Assembly (NCBI RefSeq): GCF_009193265.1
Contig: NZ_VZZZ01000010.1
Span: forward strand, 1-37,217
Reading direction: 5' to 3'
Length of the DNA stretch: 37,217 nucleotides
Source: Marinobacter changyiensis
Lineage (GTDB): Bacteria > Pseudomonadota > Gammaproteobacteria > Pseudomonadales > Oleiphilaceae
Part shown: piece by piece, positions 8,359 through 17,396 of the stretch
Layout: each line of letters opens with the position of its first letter
Position numbering within the stretch: the stretch's first letter is position 1
Program-made: the position numbers and the translations under genes
Notes under the pieces: model-generated
What the model saw: the letters and a program-made list of their open reading frames with translations, nothing else
Databases searched by the model: none
What the model was told of the DNA's origin: nothing

Positions 8359-9498
8359 TTGAGGACGCTAATTCTGGAACACGACGTAATGATGGCTGAC
8401 CTTCTGGAGACAGTTGTTAGCGGTCTCTATCCGGGTGGCACTGTTTTTGTAACGGGGGCCATGGAGAGCGCTCTGGCGTATTGGAGGGAAAACGGTGCTG
8501 ACTTGATAATTACTGGCTGGAGCCTACCGGATGGATCGGGCCTGGCCTGTGCAAGAGCCGTTCGCGAAAATGACAAACAAACACCGGTTGTCTTGATTTC
8601 CAGTCGGTCGGATCGCAAATCTGTGCGCCAGGCTGCACACCACGGCATCAATAGCTACATCGTAAAACCTTTCGATGTGTCGCTCCTTCACGAAAGGCTG
8701 AAATCACTGGTTGGCCAGGAAGCTTTTGAGCAGCAGTCACCCATCGATCTGGAGCAACGATTACGATCCTCGGTCGATACGGTCATCCAGCTTCCTTGCG
8801 AGATTAATACGGCTGATGTCATCAAGCTGATGGAACGTCGGCAGGATCTCTATCCATCTCAGCTTGCCGCGCGCTGGAATGACGAAATGGCGCTGACATC
8901 TCGTCTGCTGGATGTCGCGAACACTGCATCTTTCAAAAAGACTGGTGAACCCGTCCGTAATTTGCAGGATGCCATTGCAACCTTGGGGATCGATATGGCA
9001 CTCCGGCAAGCAGTGGCATTGTCGTTGAATATATCCGGACACTTGCGCGACCCGCGTCTTGCGGAGAGGGCCGAGGCGTTTATTGAACTCGCCGAAAAAA
9101 CGGCCCGCGAGGCCGAACTGGTTGCAGCGAGGCTTGAAATCAACGCCGCGGAGATTCATGCAGCTGCACTGCTCAGTCGCATTGGTGAGTTGGCAGTGCT
9201 CAAGGTGATGCAAGAGGCAATTGACCAAAACTGCTCCATTTCGGAAGAGCATATTGAAGGTGGGTTGGGGACCTGGGCTCCTACCTTTGGAAACCGTCTG
9301 AAGGTGCAATGGCATCTACCAATTCCGCTCAGGGAACTCATCGGGGCTGTGCATATTCTTCCTCGGGCCGCCACCCGCGAGTCGCTGATCGTGATGCGCA
9401 CAGCAGCGCTCAAAGCAGCTGGCGAGGGAAAAAGCGAAGAATGTTTGCGTCTTCTGAGTCGACTCGGGTTGGATGAATATAACTGTGAGCAACTATAG
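8359..9498 (+). CDS. REC-HDOD protein with a receiver that cannot be phosphorylated
   Basis: I place the start at TTG 8359 (opening MRTLILEHDVMMADLL), because GAAGGGG (8344-8350) sits 8 nt upstream and the receiver fold begins right there. An upstream in-frame TTG at 8317 would add 14 residues without a ribosome site. The 379-residue protein has a receiver (about 1-118) in which the phosphoacceptor Asp is replaced by Gly53 (IITGWSLPDGSG) while Lys103 (VKPFD) remains. The HDOD domain follows (about 135-330; DEMALTSRLLDVANTASF). It probably works as an atypical receiver that signals by protein contact instead of phosphorylation. Confidence 0.85.
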   Translation: MRTLILEHDVMMADLLETVVSGLYPGGTVFVTGAMESALAYWRENGADLIITGWSLPDGSGLACARAVRENDKQTPVVLISSRSDRKSVRQAAHHGINSYIVKPFDVSLLHERLKSLVGQEAFEQQSPIDLEQRLRSSVDTVIQLPCEINTADVIKLMERRQDLYPSQLAARWNDEMALTSRLLDVANTASFKKTGEPVRNLQDAIATLGIDMALRQAVALSLNISGHLRDPRLAERAEAFIELAEKTAREAELVAARLEINAAEIHAAALLSRIGELAVLKVMQEAIDQNCSISEEHIEGGLGTWAPTFGNRLKVQWHLPIPLRELIGAVHILPRAATRESLIVMRTAALKAAGEGKSEECLRLLSRLGLDEYNCEQL

Positions 9499-9645
9499 CA
9501 AGCAGATACAGAAACTGTGGCGAATCCCTTACGTTGGGGGATTAACAGAATTGATGTGCCCAGCAATCTACAACATACAATTTATGAGCGCTTGTCGTTT
9601 ATTTCTACGGCCAAAAGTGAGAGAGGAAAACATCAGTCGCTTTTA

Positions 9646-9675
9646 CTGACGCAAAAATGTACATGTTGGTATAAT
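9646..9675 (+). promoter_or_regulatory. Predicted sigma70 promoter for the REC-PAS-GGDEF gene
   Basis: CTGACG (9646-9651) and a perfect TATAAT (9670-9675) are separated by 18 bp, with a transcript start expected near 9682. It lies in the 227-bp gap between REC-HDOD and the REC gene, so the latter is probably its own transcription unit. Confidence 0.55.
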
Positions 9676-9725
9676 TCATACGGTCGGTGAATCAAATCAC
9701 TTGCTCCAATGTACTGGTGTGAACC

Positions 9726-10226
9726 TTGCAGAACCATGGTAAAAACTCCGTCAATGATGACGGTCGTCTATTTTCCGCCGACGCAAGCGGAGCGCCAGAG
9801 CGTTTGGGGCGGCTGCTTGTTGCTGACGATGAGCCGCGTTTGCTCGAAAGCTTATGCTCGATACTGCGTGACAAAGGATTTGAGGTCGACGGTGCCATGG
9901 ATGGCGACGCCGTCTGCCAGCAGCTACAAGATAATACCTATGATCTGATTTTGTTGGATATCCGCATGCCGGGGAAGAGCGGTTTAGAGATCATGGCTTG
10001 GTTGAAAGAGACCGGCATTGATGCTCAGGTCATCATTATCAGCGGTCATTCCGACTATCGCATCGTCAGGCAAGCATTCAAGCTGGGTGCATGCGATTAT
10101 CTAACAAAGCCCTACGATGTCGATGATTTAATTCGGGCTATTGGTGGCACAGTTTTGGAACGAAGACAGGGCCGTTCGCAGGCGACTACGGGTCGGGTTA
10201 AACCGCTAAAAGGCGAGTTTTTTTAG
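9726..10226 (+). CDS. Response regulator receiver, N-terminal part of a frameshifted REC-PAS-GGDEF protein
   Basis: The reading frame is 166 codons. The first possible start is TTG 9726, directly after an in-frame TGA; TTG 9804 (just before RLLVADDEP) is an alternative and would remove a disordered extension. The receiver is complete: DD in VADDEP, phosphoacceptor Asp in LLDIRMPGKSG, S in IIISGHSDY and K in LTKPYDV. The frame ends at TAG 10224-10226 inside a run of seven T (10218-10224). One base fewer in that run would continue directly into the PAS-GGDEF frame, so this is best read as the front of one gene. Confidence 0.85.
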   Translation: MQNHGKNSVNDDGRLFSADASGAPERLGRLLVADDEPRLLESLCSILRDKGFEVDGAMDGDAVCQQLQDNTYDLILLDIRMPGKSGLEIMAWLKETGIDAQVIIISGHSDYRIVRQAFKLGACDYLTKPYDVDDLIRAIGGTVLERRQGRSQATTGRVKPLKGEFF

Positions 10227-11118
10227 GCACACACTTGATCATCTCCCGGAGCTGGTTTTTTCACTGGACGAGCGAAAGTGCATCAACTATCTGAATCATC
10301 AAGTCGAGAGCCTCAAGGGGTTGCCGGCGGAGGAGTTGATTGGTCAACCGTTTTCACAGCTCGTTAATGAGGATGACATTGCGAAGCTTCCACTGTTCTT
10401 TGAGAAGGCCGAGGCTGGCGAGCCAATAACCCAAGAGATCAAGCTTAAAACACACAGTGGAGGCATTGGTTACCAGGACTTTGATATTACCATTACCTCT
10501 CCGCTTGAGGTGAATCCCGCGCTAACTCATGCAAAGTTCTCTCCAGAGAATCCTCCTTTTTTGGGCATTGCGCGTGACATCACTGAACGCAAACGGACAC
10601 TGGAATTGCTGGAGTTTCGTGCTTCTCACGATTCACTGACCGAGTTGCCCAATAGGAGCTTGTTTATGGATCGACTTAGGTTGGCTGTCAGTCAGGCGAG
10701 ACGTAATGGGCAAAAGTTTGCTGTGCTTTTTATCGACCTCAACGATTTTAAAGTGGTAAACGATACATACGGGCATGGGATTGGTGATCAACTATTGCAG
10801 AAAGTCGCAGCCGGTCTGAAACATTGTTTGCGGGAAGGGGATACGCTCGCTCGCTACGGTGGTGATGAATTTATGGCTCTGTTGCCCTCGCTTGATGAAA
10901 AAAAGGATGCCGCAACGGTCGCACGCAAACTTTTGACCTCGCTCGAAACCCCTTTTCATTTTGAGGGCTGCGACCTTCGCGTTTCTATCGGAATCAGCAT
11001 CGGGATTGCACTGTACCCTGAAGACGGTGATGGGGCGGAAACGCTTGTGGAGCGGGCAGACATGGCCATGTATGCCGTGAAACGGAAGAAAAAGAACGAC
11101 TTTTATTTTTACAGCTAG
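10225..11118 (+). CDS. PAS-GGDEF diguanylate cyclase, C-terminal part of the frameshifted REC-PAS-GGDEF protein
   Basis: This frame is clearly coding from the end of the T-run onward (TLDHLPELVFSLDERKCI is the start of a PAS domain), but it has no ATG near its beginning; TTG 10321 lies inside the PAS domain. PAS spans about 10235-10600. GGDEF follows: SHDSLTELPNR, FIDLNDFKVVNDTYGHGIGD, and an intact YGGDEF with an RxxD inhibitory site five residues before it (REGD). It should therefore make c-di-GMP and be feedback-inhibited. Without frameshifting or slippage the catalytic half would be uncoupled from the receiver or not made. Confidence 0.85.
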   Translation, partial: RHTLDHLPELVFSLDERKCINYLNHQVESLKGLPAEELIGQPFSQLVNEDDIAKLPLFFEKAEAGEPITQEIKLKTHSGGIGYQDFDITITSPLEVNPALTHAKFSPENPPFLGIARDITERKRTLELLEFRASHDSLTELPNRSLFMDRLRLAVSQARRNGQKFAVLFIDLNDFKVVNDTYGHGIGDQLLQKVAAGLKHCLREGDTLARYGGDEFMALLPSLDEKKDAATVARKLLTSLETPFHFEGCDLRVSIGISIGIALYPEDGDGAETLVERADMAMYAVKRKKKNDFYFYS

Positions 11119-11280
11119 TGCGAATCTGAAAAAGTCTCGAAATCAGCGGTAACACGGCGATTGCCGATAGGTATAGGATTTTCAATTATCTTGGGCTGGG
11201 TATCAAAACAAGAGGCGCAAAAACCGCCGCCGGTATTTTTAGAACAAAAAGACAAGCTCTTTTCTGGAGTAAGCATTAGT
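11119..11280. other. Short unassigned stretch after the GGDEF gene
   Basis: A minus-strand frame (11115-11303) contains a CxxC pair but no family signature; it overlaps the tail of the GGDEF gene and the IS66 end. I see no supported gene. Confidence 0.3.
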
Positions 11281-11354
11281 GCTGGGTGTCCACTGAACAC
11301 CATCCTGCGGAGGCAGCGTCTGGCTCAAGATGGGGTCACCGGTCGCTTACGATC
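11281..11354 (-). mobile_element. IS66-family left-end remnant (inverted orientation)
   Basis: Read on the minus strand from 11354, the sequence starts GTAAGCGACCGGTGACCC and continues CATCTTGAGCC, closely matching the left end of the intact IS66 at 4373. The similarity fades after the position of the GTGGACAC motif. The rest of that element has been deleted. Confidence 0.65.
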
Positions 11355-11579
11355 AATTGAGCTATCCCATGCCCTGAAGTCTATAAACCACAATTTGAAG
11401 CTTACGGTGCTTTATCCACACTATCGGGCAGTACGTTTACCGGTAACTCCGCAGTGAGCAGTGGGCACTTGCAGGAGTTGGTGCAGAATGCTGTACGCGA
11501 TGGTTGAGGGGCCAAGTCGTCTCTCCAGTATTCGGTTTGTAGTTGTCTGGGAACAAAGGGTGAGCACTGCATCTAAGGC

Positions 11580-12495
11580 TGTTGCACTTGGCCAAGAAGA
11601 GCGACCGCGAAAGCGCCTTGGGTCGTTTCGTGTTGTCCGGCATTGAGCGCCGCAAACTCCCCAGCCTGCTGGAATGCGAAGAGCTCTCCCTGAGCCTCAA
11701 TCCGGCTCAGCCAGTCGTGGCAGTGCCAGCATGCACTAGGCGACTACCAGGCTCTATTGCCCGCAGGAGGCTGCCATGAGTGACGTGACGGCCTCGCTGT
11801 CATTAATGCTGAAACACCTGCGCTTGGGCAGCATCAAGGATCAACGGCAACCCTTTGCGGACAAGTCTGTGACGGAAAATTGGCGTCCGGAGCAATATTT
11901 GAGCGAGCTGTGCGCCCTGTAGCTTGCCTCCCGGAAAGACAAGCGCTTAAGCGCTATCTCAAGGAAGCCACGTTACCGCCCGGCAAGCACCTGGGCAGTT
12001 TTAACTTCGACGCCGTGACCGGAGTGACCACCCTCCCCACACATCAGCCAACTGATTGATCAGTCTGACTGGGTGAAGCGCAGTGACAATCCGTTGCTGT
12101 TCGGTGCCAGCGGGATCGGCAAAACCACCGCGCCAGCAGCATCGGTTACGGCCTGATCGTGGCCCGCATCCGGTTTAAATTCGTGGCCGCCAAGGCGCTC
12201 GTACAAAGCCCGCAACGCGCCAAGGAAGGACTGCGTCTTAGATGATGCTCTGGCCCGTCTCGACAAGTACGCCATGCTCATCATCGACGATCTGGGCTAC
12301 ATACGGAAAACCGAGCAGGAAAGCAGTGTACTGTTCGACCTAATAGCGCATCGCTACGAGCGCCATAGTCTGATCATCACGTCCAACCAAGACTTCGAGC
12401 ATTGGACAAGCTGTTCGAGGACACCATTATGACCGTCGCAGCCATGGACCGGCAGTATTGGCCATTGGCAGAGTGTTTTTGGTGATCATAAGAGA
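11580..12495 (+). pseudogene. IS21-family remnant: istA tail followed by decayed istB
   Basis: From 11580 to 11783 the frames give the C-terminal end of an IstA-type transposase (LGRFVLSGIERRKLPSLLE, then QHALGDYQALLP after a frame change). Its stop overlaps ATG 11776, which opens istB (MSDVTASLSLMLKHLRLG). The IstB ATPase helper is recognisable in several frames: RYLKEATLPPGKHLGSF, a Walker-A region (FGASGIGKTTA), then LARLDKYAMLIIDDLGY and HRYERHSLIITSNQ. Stops and frameshifts interrupt it at least four times. It is inactive, and no terminal repeats were identified. Confidence 0.8.
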
Positions 12496-12585
12496 TCCGA
12501 CTCGCGCTAAAGTTCGCAAACGTCGAGTGGATGTACAGGTAAATACCTGCTACACATACAGCACTGATTAAAATATAGCTAATCC

Positions 12586-14187
12586 ATGGATGTACGGTGC
12601 TATTTTAATATGCTGTTTAAAAGTTTTCTTGGAAACCTTGCCATTGGGGAAAAACTGGCGGTCAGCTTCGCTATACTTCTCATACTGCTCGCCATCGTAT
12701 CCGTCGTCGGTGTTTTTTCGCTCAGCGACTACAATCGCGGTGTATTGATTGTAAAACACGCCAACGACACTGAAATTGCACTGCTAGAGGCAGAAAGGGC
12801 CGAGAAGAACTTCACAATCACCCAGAACCCAAAATACATCCAGCGCGCCCTCAAGTACCTCGGTGAGGCTAAAGCGGCTGTGACGCCCCTGATTGATATG
12901 CAACAGGCTGGCAGTGAGGACAGACAACAGGCAGAACAGATTCTTGACGGTGTCCGGTCCTTTGAGGAACTGCTCAAACGGTATGAGACCAGCATTTCCG
13001 GGCGGGCGGACATCGTCAGATCCCTGGTAGATCAAATGGCCGCTGTTGCAGGCAGTACCATCGACTCAATGGAGGATCTGAAACAGGGCGAGCTAACAGA
13101 GTTGCAGGAGGTGTATGACCTCGCGGTTGCAGAAATCATTACCATGGCAGTGATCGCCTTCCTCATTGCCACCGTCCTTGGATGGTTACTGACCCGATCC
13201 ATTACCCGGCCAATCAAGGAAGCGGTCGACATTGCGAACAAGGTGGCCTCAGGCGATCTGACTGTAAATGTCCAGAGCCAGCGGGGCGACGAGTTCGGTC
13301 AGTTGCTTGCCGCTTTTGCCACCATGATTACCAATCTCAGAGAGCTGATTTCCGAGATCGAAACCGGGGCGTCCAGTATTGCCTCCTCTTCAGAAGAGCT
13401 TTCCACCGTAACCGATCAGACCAGTAAGGGCGTGGCAGAACAACAATCCCAGACTGACCAGGTTGCCACGGCGATGAATGAGATGGTTGCAACGGTCAAC
13501 GACGTGGCCAAAAGTGCGGAAGCGGCGTTTGAGGCCGCCAATCAAGCCAGCGAAAAATCCAGTAATGGTGAAAAGGCTGTCCGGGAAACTCTGGATCTCG
13601 TTGCAGACCTGAACAAACAAAGCGCCAATGTGATGGAGCAGCTCAACGGTCTGCAAACTCAAACCAACAACATTGCGACTGTGCTGGACGTGATCAAGTC
13701 GGTTGCCGATCAGACCAATCTGCTGGCACTGAACGCCGCCATCGAAGCCGCCCGTGCCGGCGAACACGGACGTGGTTTCTCGGTGGTGGCAGACGAAGTG
13801 CGGTCACTGGCTCAACGTACCCAAAGCTCCGCCGCCGAAATTGAGACCCTGATCAGCAATCTGGTCAACAGTGCGGAAACATCGGTTGCCAGCATGGAGA
13901 CCGGCAACAAGCTAGCCGAACAGACACTGGAGCGGGCGCGACTGGCAGGTACTGTTATTCAGGAAATGGCGCAGGGGGTTGAGGAAATCCGCCAGTACAA
14001 CAGCCAGATTGCAACCGCTGCTGAAGAACAGAGTTCCGTTGCAGAAGAGATCAACCAGAACATCACCCTGATCCGTGATGTGGGCGATCAGTCTGCTGCC
14101 TCCACCGAACAGGTCTCTTCCGCCAGCCAGGAACTGGCGCGGCTGGCAGAAGGACTCAATACCCAAGTTGCCCGCTTCAAGGTGTAA
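12586..14187 (+). CDS. Methyl-accepting chemotaxis protein
   Basis: The protein has 533 residues (525 if started at ATG 12610, MLFKSFLGNL; neither start has a clear ribosome site). TM1 lies at about 24-46, and a periplasmic helical domain of about 145 residues (ERAEKNFTITQNPKYI resembles HBM/4HB-type ligand domains). TM2 lies at about 183-203, followed by HAMP (RSITRPIKEAVDIANKVASG). The signalling tip is canonical (DQTNLLALNAAIEAARAGE, then GRGFSVVADEVRSLAQRT). It ends ARFKV, so it lacks a CheR/CheB-docking pentapeptide. The ligand is unknown. No che genes are nearby, so it must join a chemotaxis array encoded elsewhere. Confidence 0.92.
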   Translation: MDVRCYFNMLFKSFLGNLAIGEKLAVSFAILLILLAIVSVVGVFSLSDYNRGVLIVKHANDTEIALLEAERAEKNFTITQNPKYIQRALKYLGEAKAAVTPLIDMQQAGSEDRQQAEQILDGVRSFEELLKRYETSISGRADIVRSLVDQMAAVAGSTIDSMEDLKQGELTELQEVYDLAVAEIITMAVIAFLIATVLGWLLTRSITRPIKEAVDIANKVASGDLTVNVQSQRGDEFGQLLAAFATMITNLRELISEIETGASSIASSSEELSTVTDQTSKGVAEQQSQTDQVATAMNEMVATVNDVAKSAEAAFEAANQASEKSSNGEKAVRETLDLVADLNKQSANVMEQLNGLQTQTNNIATVLDVIKSVADQTNLLALNAAIEAARAGEHGRGFSVVADEVRSLAQRTQSSAAEIETLISNLVNSAETSVASMETGNKLAEQTLERARLAGTVIQEMAQGVEEIRQYNSQIATAAEEQSSVAEEINQNITLIRDVGDQSAASTEQVSSASQELARLAEGLNTQVARFKV

Positions 14188-14510
14188 CCGGGGAGACAGA
14201 TGACAAGAAAGTCCGGCCATCGATGACGCCGGGATTTGTTCGAGATACGTTGACCACGGCAAAGGAGCTGGCCGTCACCGGCGAATTTTTCGGGGATGAA
14301 TGCTAAGGGACTTTTGGTGCGAGTGCCGGAATATTGAATGTGGACCCGGGAAACAGTTTCGAATTTCCGGTTCTTATATCCAGGATCTGAGGTGTCATGG
14401 ATTGATTTGGGCTGGTATTTGACGTTCAGATAGCTGCACTAAGAACGTGTTGCGTCCCAATGTCAAATCATCAGTTCCGCCAACTCATAGCCACGACAGA
14501 GGCGATGATT
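14188..14510. other. Intergenic region between the chemoreceptor and the GAF-GGDEF-EAL gene
   Basis: No gene seen. TTGACG at 14419-14424 could be a -35 box, but the facing TAAGAA is only 15 bp away, so the promoter call is weak. Confidence 0.35.
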
Positions 14511-16361
14511 ATGAATATTGGAGACGAACACATTCGCCTGAGAGAGCTGTCTTCGCTCGACATACTCGATACCGCCCGAGAAGAACGGTTCGATCGTCAC
14601 ACGCGCTTGGTCGCGAAAATTTTTGATATGCCAACTGTGATCATTTCCCTGGTCGATGCGGACCGGCAATGGTTTAAATCCGGCGTCGGCTGCGAAATCC
14701 GTCAAACCAGCCGTGAGGAAAGCATTTGTTCCGAGGCACTCAATCTGGGTTTCCTGGAAATTCCGGATACCTTTAAGGATGCCTTTTTTCGCAACCACCC
14801 CGGCGTCAAAGGCGAGCCGCCACTTCGTTTTTATGCGGGAGCCGTGCTTTTCGGCCCGACCGGGCAACCTCTGGGCACTTTATGCCTGAATGACACGGTT
14901 CCCCGGAGACTCACTGCCACTGAACGGTCATTGCTGAAAGACTTTGCCCAGCTTGTCCAACACGAAATGAACCGGGATGTGGCCCATGAGAAGAACCGTC
15001 GCAGCATCCTGGATGCGACCTTACGGGATCCCACCACCGGATTGCCGGGCGAGGCCCTGTTGAACGACACCCTGGAAAATCTGATACGAATGTCCCAGGA
15101 CGAAGAACGCTACCTGGCGATCATTCATTTGTGGGTGGACAACCTCGACATGATCGGACAACTGTACGGAGAAGCCGCCCGTAATGCGGTCGTACGGACC
15201 ATAGCCGATCGTCTCACTGCTCTCGACGAACGGATACTGGCGGCTGCAAGGGTTTCGGATGATCGCTTTGTCCTGATTATGCCGGTCGAATCGGGCGAAG
15301 CCAGCGTAGACTCGGCAAGGCGCGTGCTAACGCGGGTAGGCGAGCACGTGACGTTTGAGAATCGTCATCTGCGACCTGAGATCAGCCTGGGCACCAGCCT
15401 TTACCCTGTGGACGGGGAACGCGCCGACAAATTGATGAGTCGCGCCCGCAAGGCCTTCAATCACGGCATGTCCTATCATCGGATTCATTTTTACAACCTC
15501 AAGGAGGAGGCAAAAGCTAATCGGCGTCTTTTAATCGAGGACCGTCTGGAAACGGCATTAACCGAGAATCAGCTGACGCTCAACTATCAACCGATCTTTA
15601 CGGCCGACGGTAGCCGTGTTGTCAGCTTCGAAGCCCTGGCCCGATGGAACGACGAGGAACTGGGTGTGGTAAGTCCCGGTGAGTTCGTTCCCATCGCCGA
15701 AAGAAGCGCCCGGCTTTCCTATCTGCTGACGTATTACGTGCTTCGGATGGCCTGCGCTCAGGCTCAGACCTGGCGAAAAAGGTCTAATGAGGAGGCTGTC
15801 CATATCGCGGTAAATGTTCCCGCTAGGGAATTCTACCGCCCAGGATTTGTCGACGCTGTGCTGGGTGTACTGAGAGACGTTGGCCTGGATCCCAGCCGGC
15901 TCATTCTGGAACTGACAGAGGAAGGGATGATTCAGGATATTGAGCAAACCATTGAGACCATGGCGAAACTGTCAGCAGCAGGCCTACAGTTTGCGTTAGA
16001 CGATTTTGGCACCGGCTATTCATCGCTCAGCCATTTGCGACGCTTGCCTGTGGACACCTTGAAGATCGACAAGAGCTTTATAAATGACCTTGCCACGAAT
16101 CGGAAAGAGTTGGAGCTTGTCACGGGCATCATCGGGATTGCCCACGGCAGGGGCTTGAAAGTAGTTGCAGAGGGCGTGGAATCCGCAGAGCAACAACAAC
16201 TGTTGATCGCGCTCGGGTGCGACAAGATTCAGGGATACCTGCTGGGACGCCCCGTCAGTCCTGACAAAATCGCTGGGATTCTTGACGAGCGATCAGAGGA
16301 CAGGGGAAATCATCAATTAAACACGGGAGACACCAATGTTTCAGGCCCAACTGTCGACTAA
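14511..16361 (+). CDS. GAF-GGDEF-EAL protein, predicted c-di-GMP phosphodiesterase
   Basis: I prefer ATG 14511 (MNIGDEHIRLRELSSLDIL) since AGAGG (14498-14502) is 8 nt upstream; the in-frame ATG 14460 has no ribosome site. The product is 616 residues. GAF domain at about 15-160 (ERFDRHTRLVAKIFDMPTV, then LRFYAGAVLFGPTGQPLGTL). The GGDEF domain is degenerate: SDDRF replaces GGDEF, so no cyclase activity is expected. The EAL domain is intact: FEALARW, AVNVPAREF, ELTEEG, DDFGTGYSSL, KIDKSFI, AEGVES. Its 3' end overlaps the next gene by 26 bp, so the two are co-expressed. Confidence 0.9.
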   Translation: MNIGDEHIRLRELSSLDILDTAREERFDRHTRLVAKIFDMPTVIISLVDADRQWFKSGVGCEIRQTSREESICSEALNLGFLEIPDTFKDAFFRNHPGVKGEPPLRFYAGAVLFGPTGQPLGTLCLNDTVPRRLTATERSLLKDFAQLVQHEMNRDVAHEKNRRSILDATLRDPTTGLPGEALLNDTLENLIRMSQDEERYLAIIHLWVDNLDMIGQLYGEAARNAVVRTIADRLTALDERILAAARVSDDRFVLIMPVESGEASVDSARRVLTRVGEHVTFENRHLRPEISLGTSLYPVDGERADKLMSRARKAFNHGMSYHRIHFYNLKEEAKANRRLLIEDRLETALTENQLTLNYQPIFTADGSRVVSFEALARWNDEELGVVSPGEFVPIAERSARLSYLLTYYVLRMACAQAQTWRKRSNEEAVHIAVNVPAREFYRPGFVDAVLGVLRDVGLDPSRLILELTEEGMIQDIEQTIETMAKLSAAGLQFALDDFGTGYSSLSHLRRLPVDTLKIDKSFINDLATNRKELELVTGIIGIAHGRGLKVVAEGVESAEQQQLLIALGCDKIQGYLLGRPVSPDKIAGILDERSEDRGNHQLNTGDTNVSGPTVD

Positions 16362-17304
16362 TGAAAGCCAGCGTGAACACGCGATCCAGGCGTTGGGTGT
16401 TCTGGGTGCCGTTCCAGAAGAACGATTCGAGCGTCTGACACGCATGGCGAAACGGATTTTTGACGTGCCGCTCGCGTTAGTAAGTTTTATTGATACTGAA
16501 GACAAAGCGTCCTCTAATCTCGACATTCCGGACGCGCTGCATGAGTTTCGTTTCTTCTGTGATTATTCCATTCGTAACGATGGGCTATTTATTGTCCCCA
16601 ACACACTGATGGATGAGCGGTTTAATGAGCACACGCTGGTGACGAGTGGCCGTGAAATTAGGTTCTACGCAGGGTATCCTCTCAAACTTGCCAATGGCCA
16701 AGTGTTCGGGACCTTATCGTTGGCGGATGATAAGCCACGTGAATTTAGTGAGGAAGACCGGCAATTATTCACCGATCTCGCGGTAATGATAGAGGAGGTA
16801 ATCGCCGCACTTCAACTTGCAACTCAAGACGAACTCACAGGGATTGCCAACCGAAGAGGTTTCATGAACCTGGCCCAATACGCTCTGGAGTTTTGCAAAA
16901 GACATCATCGCTCGGCAACGGTACTCATGATAGATCTGGACCACTTCAAGACTGTTAATGATCTTTATGGCCATGCCGAAGGAGATGCCGCTTTGGTGGC
17001 ATTTACCCTTCTCCTCCGTGATGAGTTCAGGGCTTCGGATGTTATCGGTCGTATAGGTGGAGATGAATTCATCGCCTTGCTGACGGGTGTCGGGTCAAAG
17101 AAGATAAAGGCTACTTTAAAGCGCCTTGCTCAAGCTGTGGAAAACTACAATTTTCACGCGGCAAGGGGCTATGAGCTTCAGTATAGCGTGGGCTATGTGA
17201 CCAGCGGACCCGACGAGACCGCATCTCTCAAAGATCTTATACAGGACGCTGACAAGCTGATGTACGAGTCCAAGCACAAGACAGAGGATAATGTGGTTTC
17301 TTAA
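16336..17304 (+). CDS. GAF-GGDEF diguanylate cyclase
   Basis: The product is 322 residues. GAF domain at about 25-160 (ERFERLTRMAKRIFDVPLAL, then REIRFYAGYPLKLANG) is clearly the same type as in the upstream protein. The GGDEF domain has DLDHFKTVNDLYGHAEGD and an intact GRIGGDEF, with an RxxD inhibitory site (RASD) five residues before it. GGGAG 7 nt before ATG 16336 supports the start, which lies inside the preceding gene. Together the pair encodes a c-di-GMP breaking and a c-di-GMP making enzyme with matching sensor domains. Confidence 0.92.
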   Translation: MFQAQLSTNESQREHAIQALGVLGAVPEERFERLTRMAKRIFDVPLALVSFIDTEDKASSNLDIPDALHEFRFFCDYSIRNDGLFIVPNTLMDERFNEHTLVTSGREIRFYAGYPLKLANGQVFGTLSLADDKPREFSEEDRQLFTDLAVMIEEVIAALQLATQDELTGIANRRGFMNLAQYALEFCKRHHRSATVLMIDLDHFKTVNDLYGHAEGDAALVAFTLLLRDEFRASDVIGRIGGDEFIALLTGVGSKKIKATLKRLAQAVENYNFHAARGYELQYSVGYVTSGPDETASLKDLIQDADKLMYESKHKTEDNVVS

Positions 17305-17396
17305 AGGCGTTATCAGCCGCCTATCCAATCAGGCTGTGCCAGGTTCCAATCTCTTGAGGATCTGGCAACTGATTAAAATTCTCTTCTTATAGAAGT

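Noticed and set aside
13390..13767. Minus-strand frame inside the chemoreceptor
   Set aside because: Antisense of the conserved signalling domain; a codon-bias artefact.
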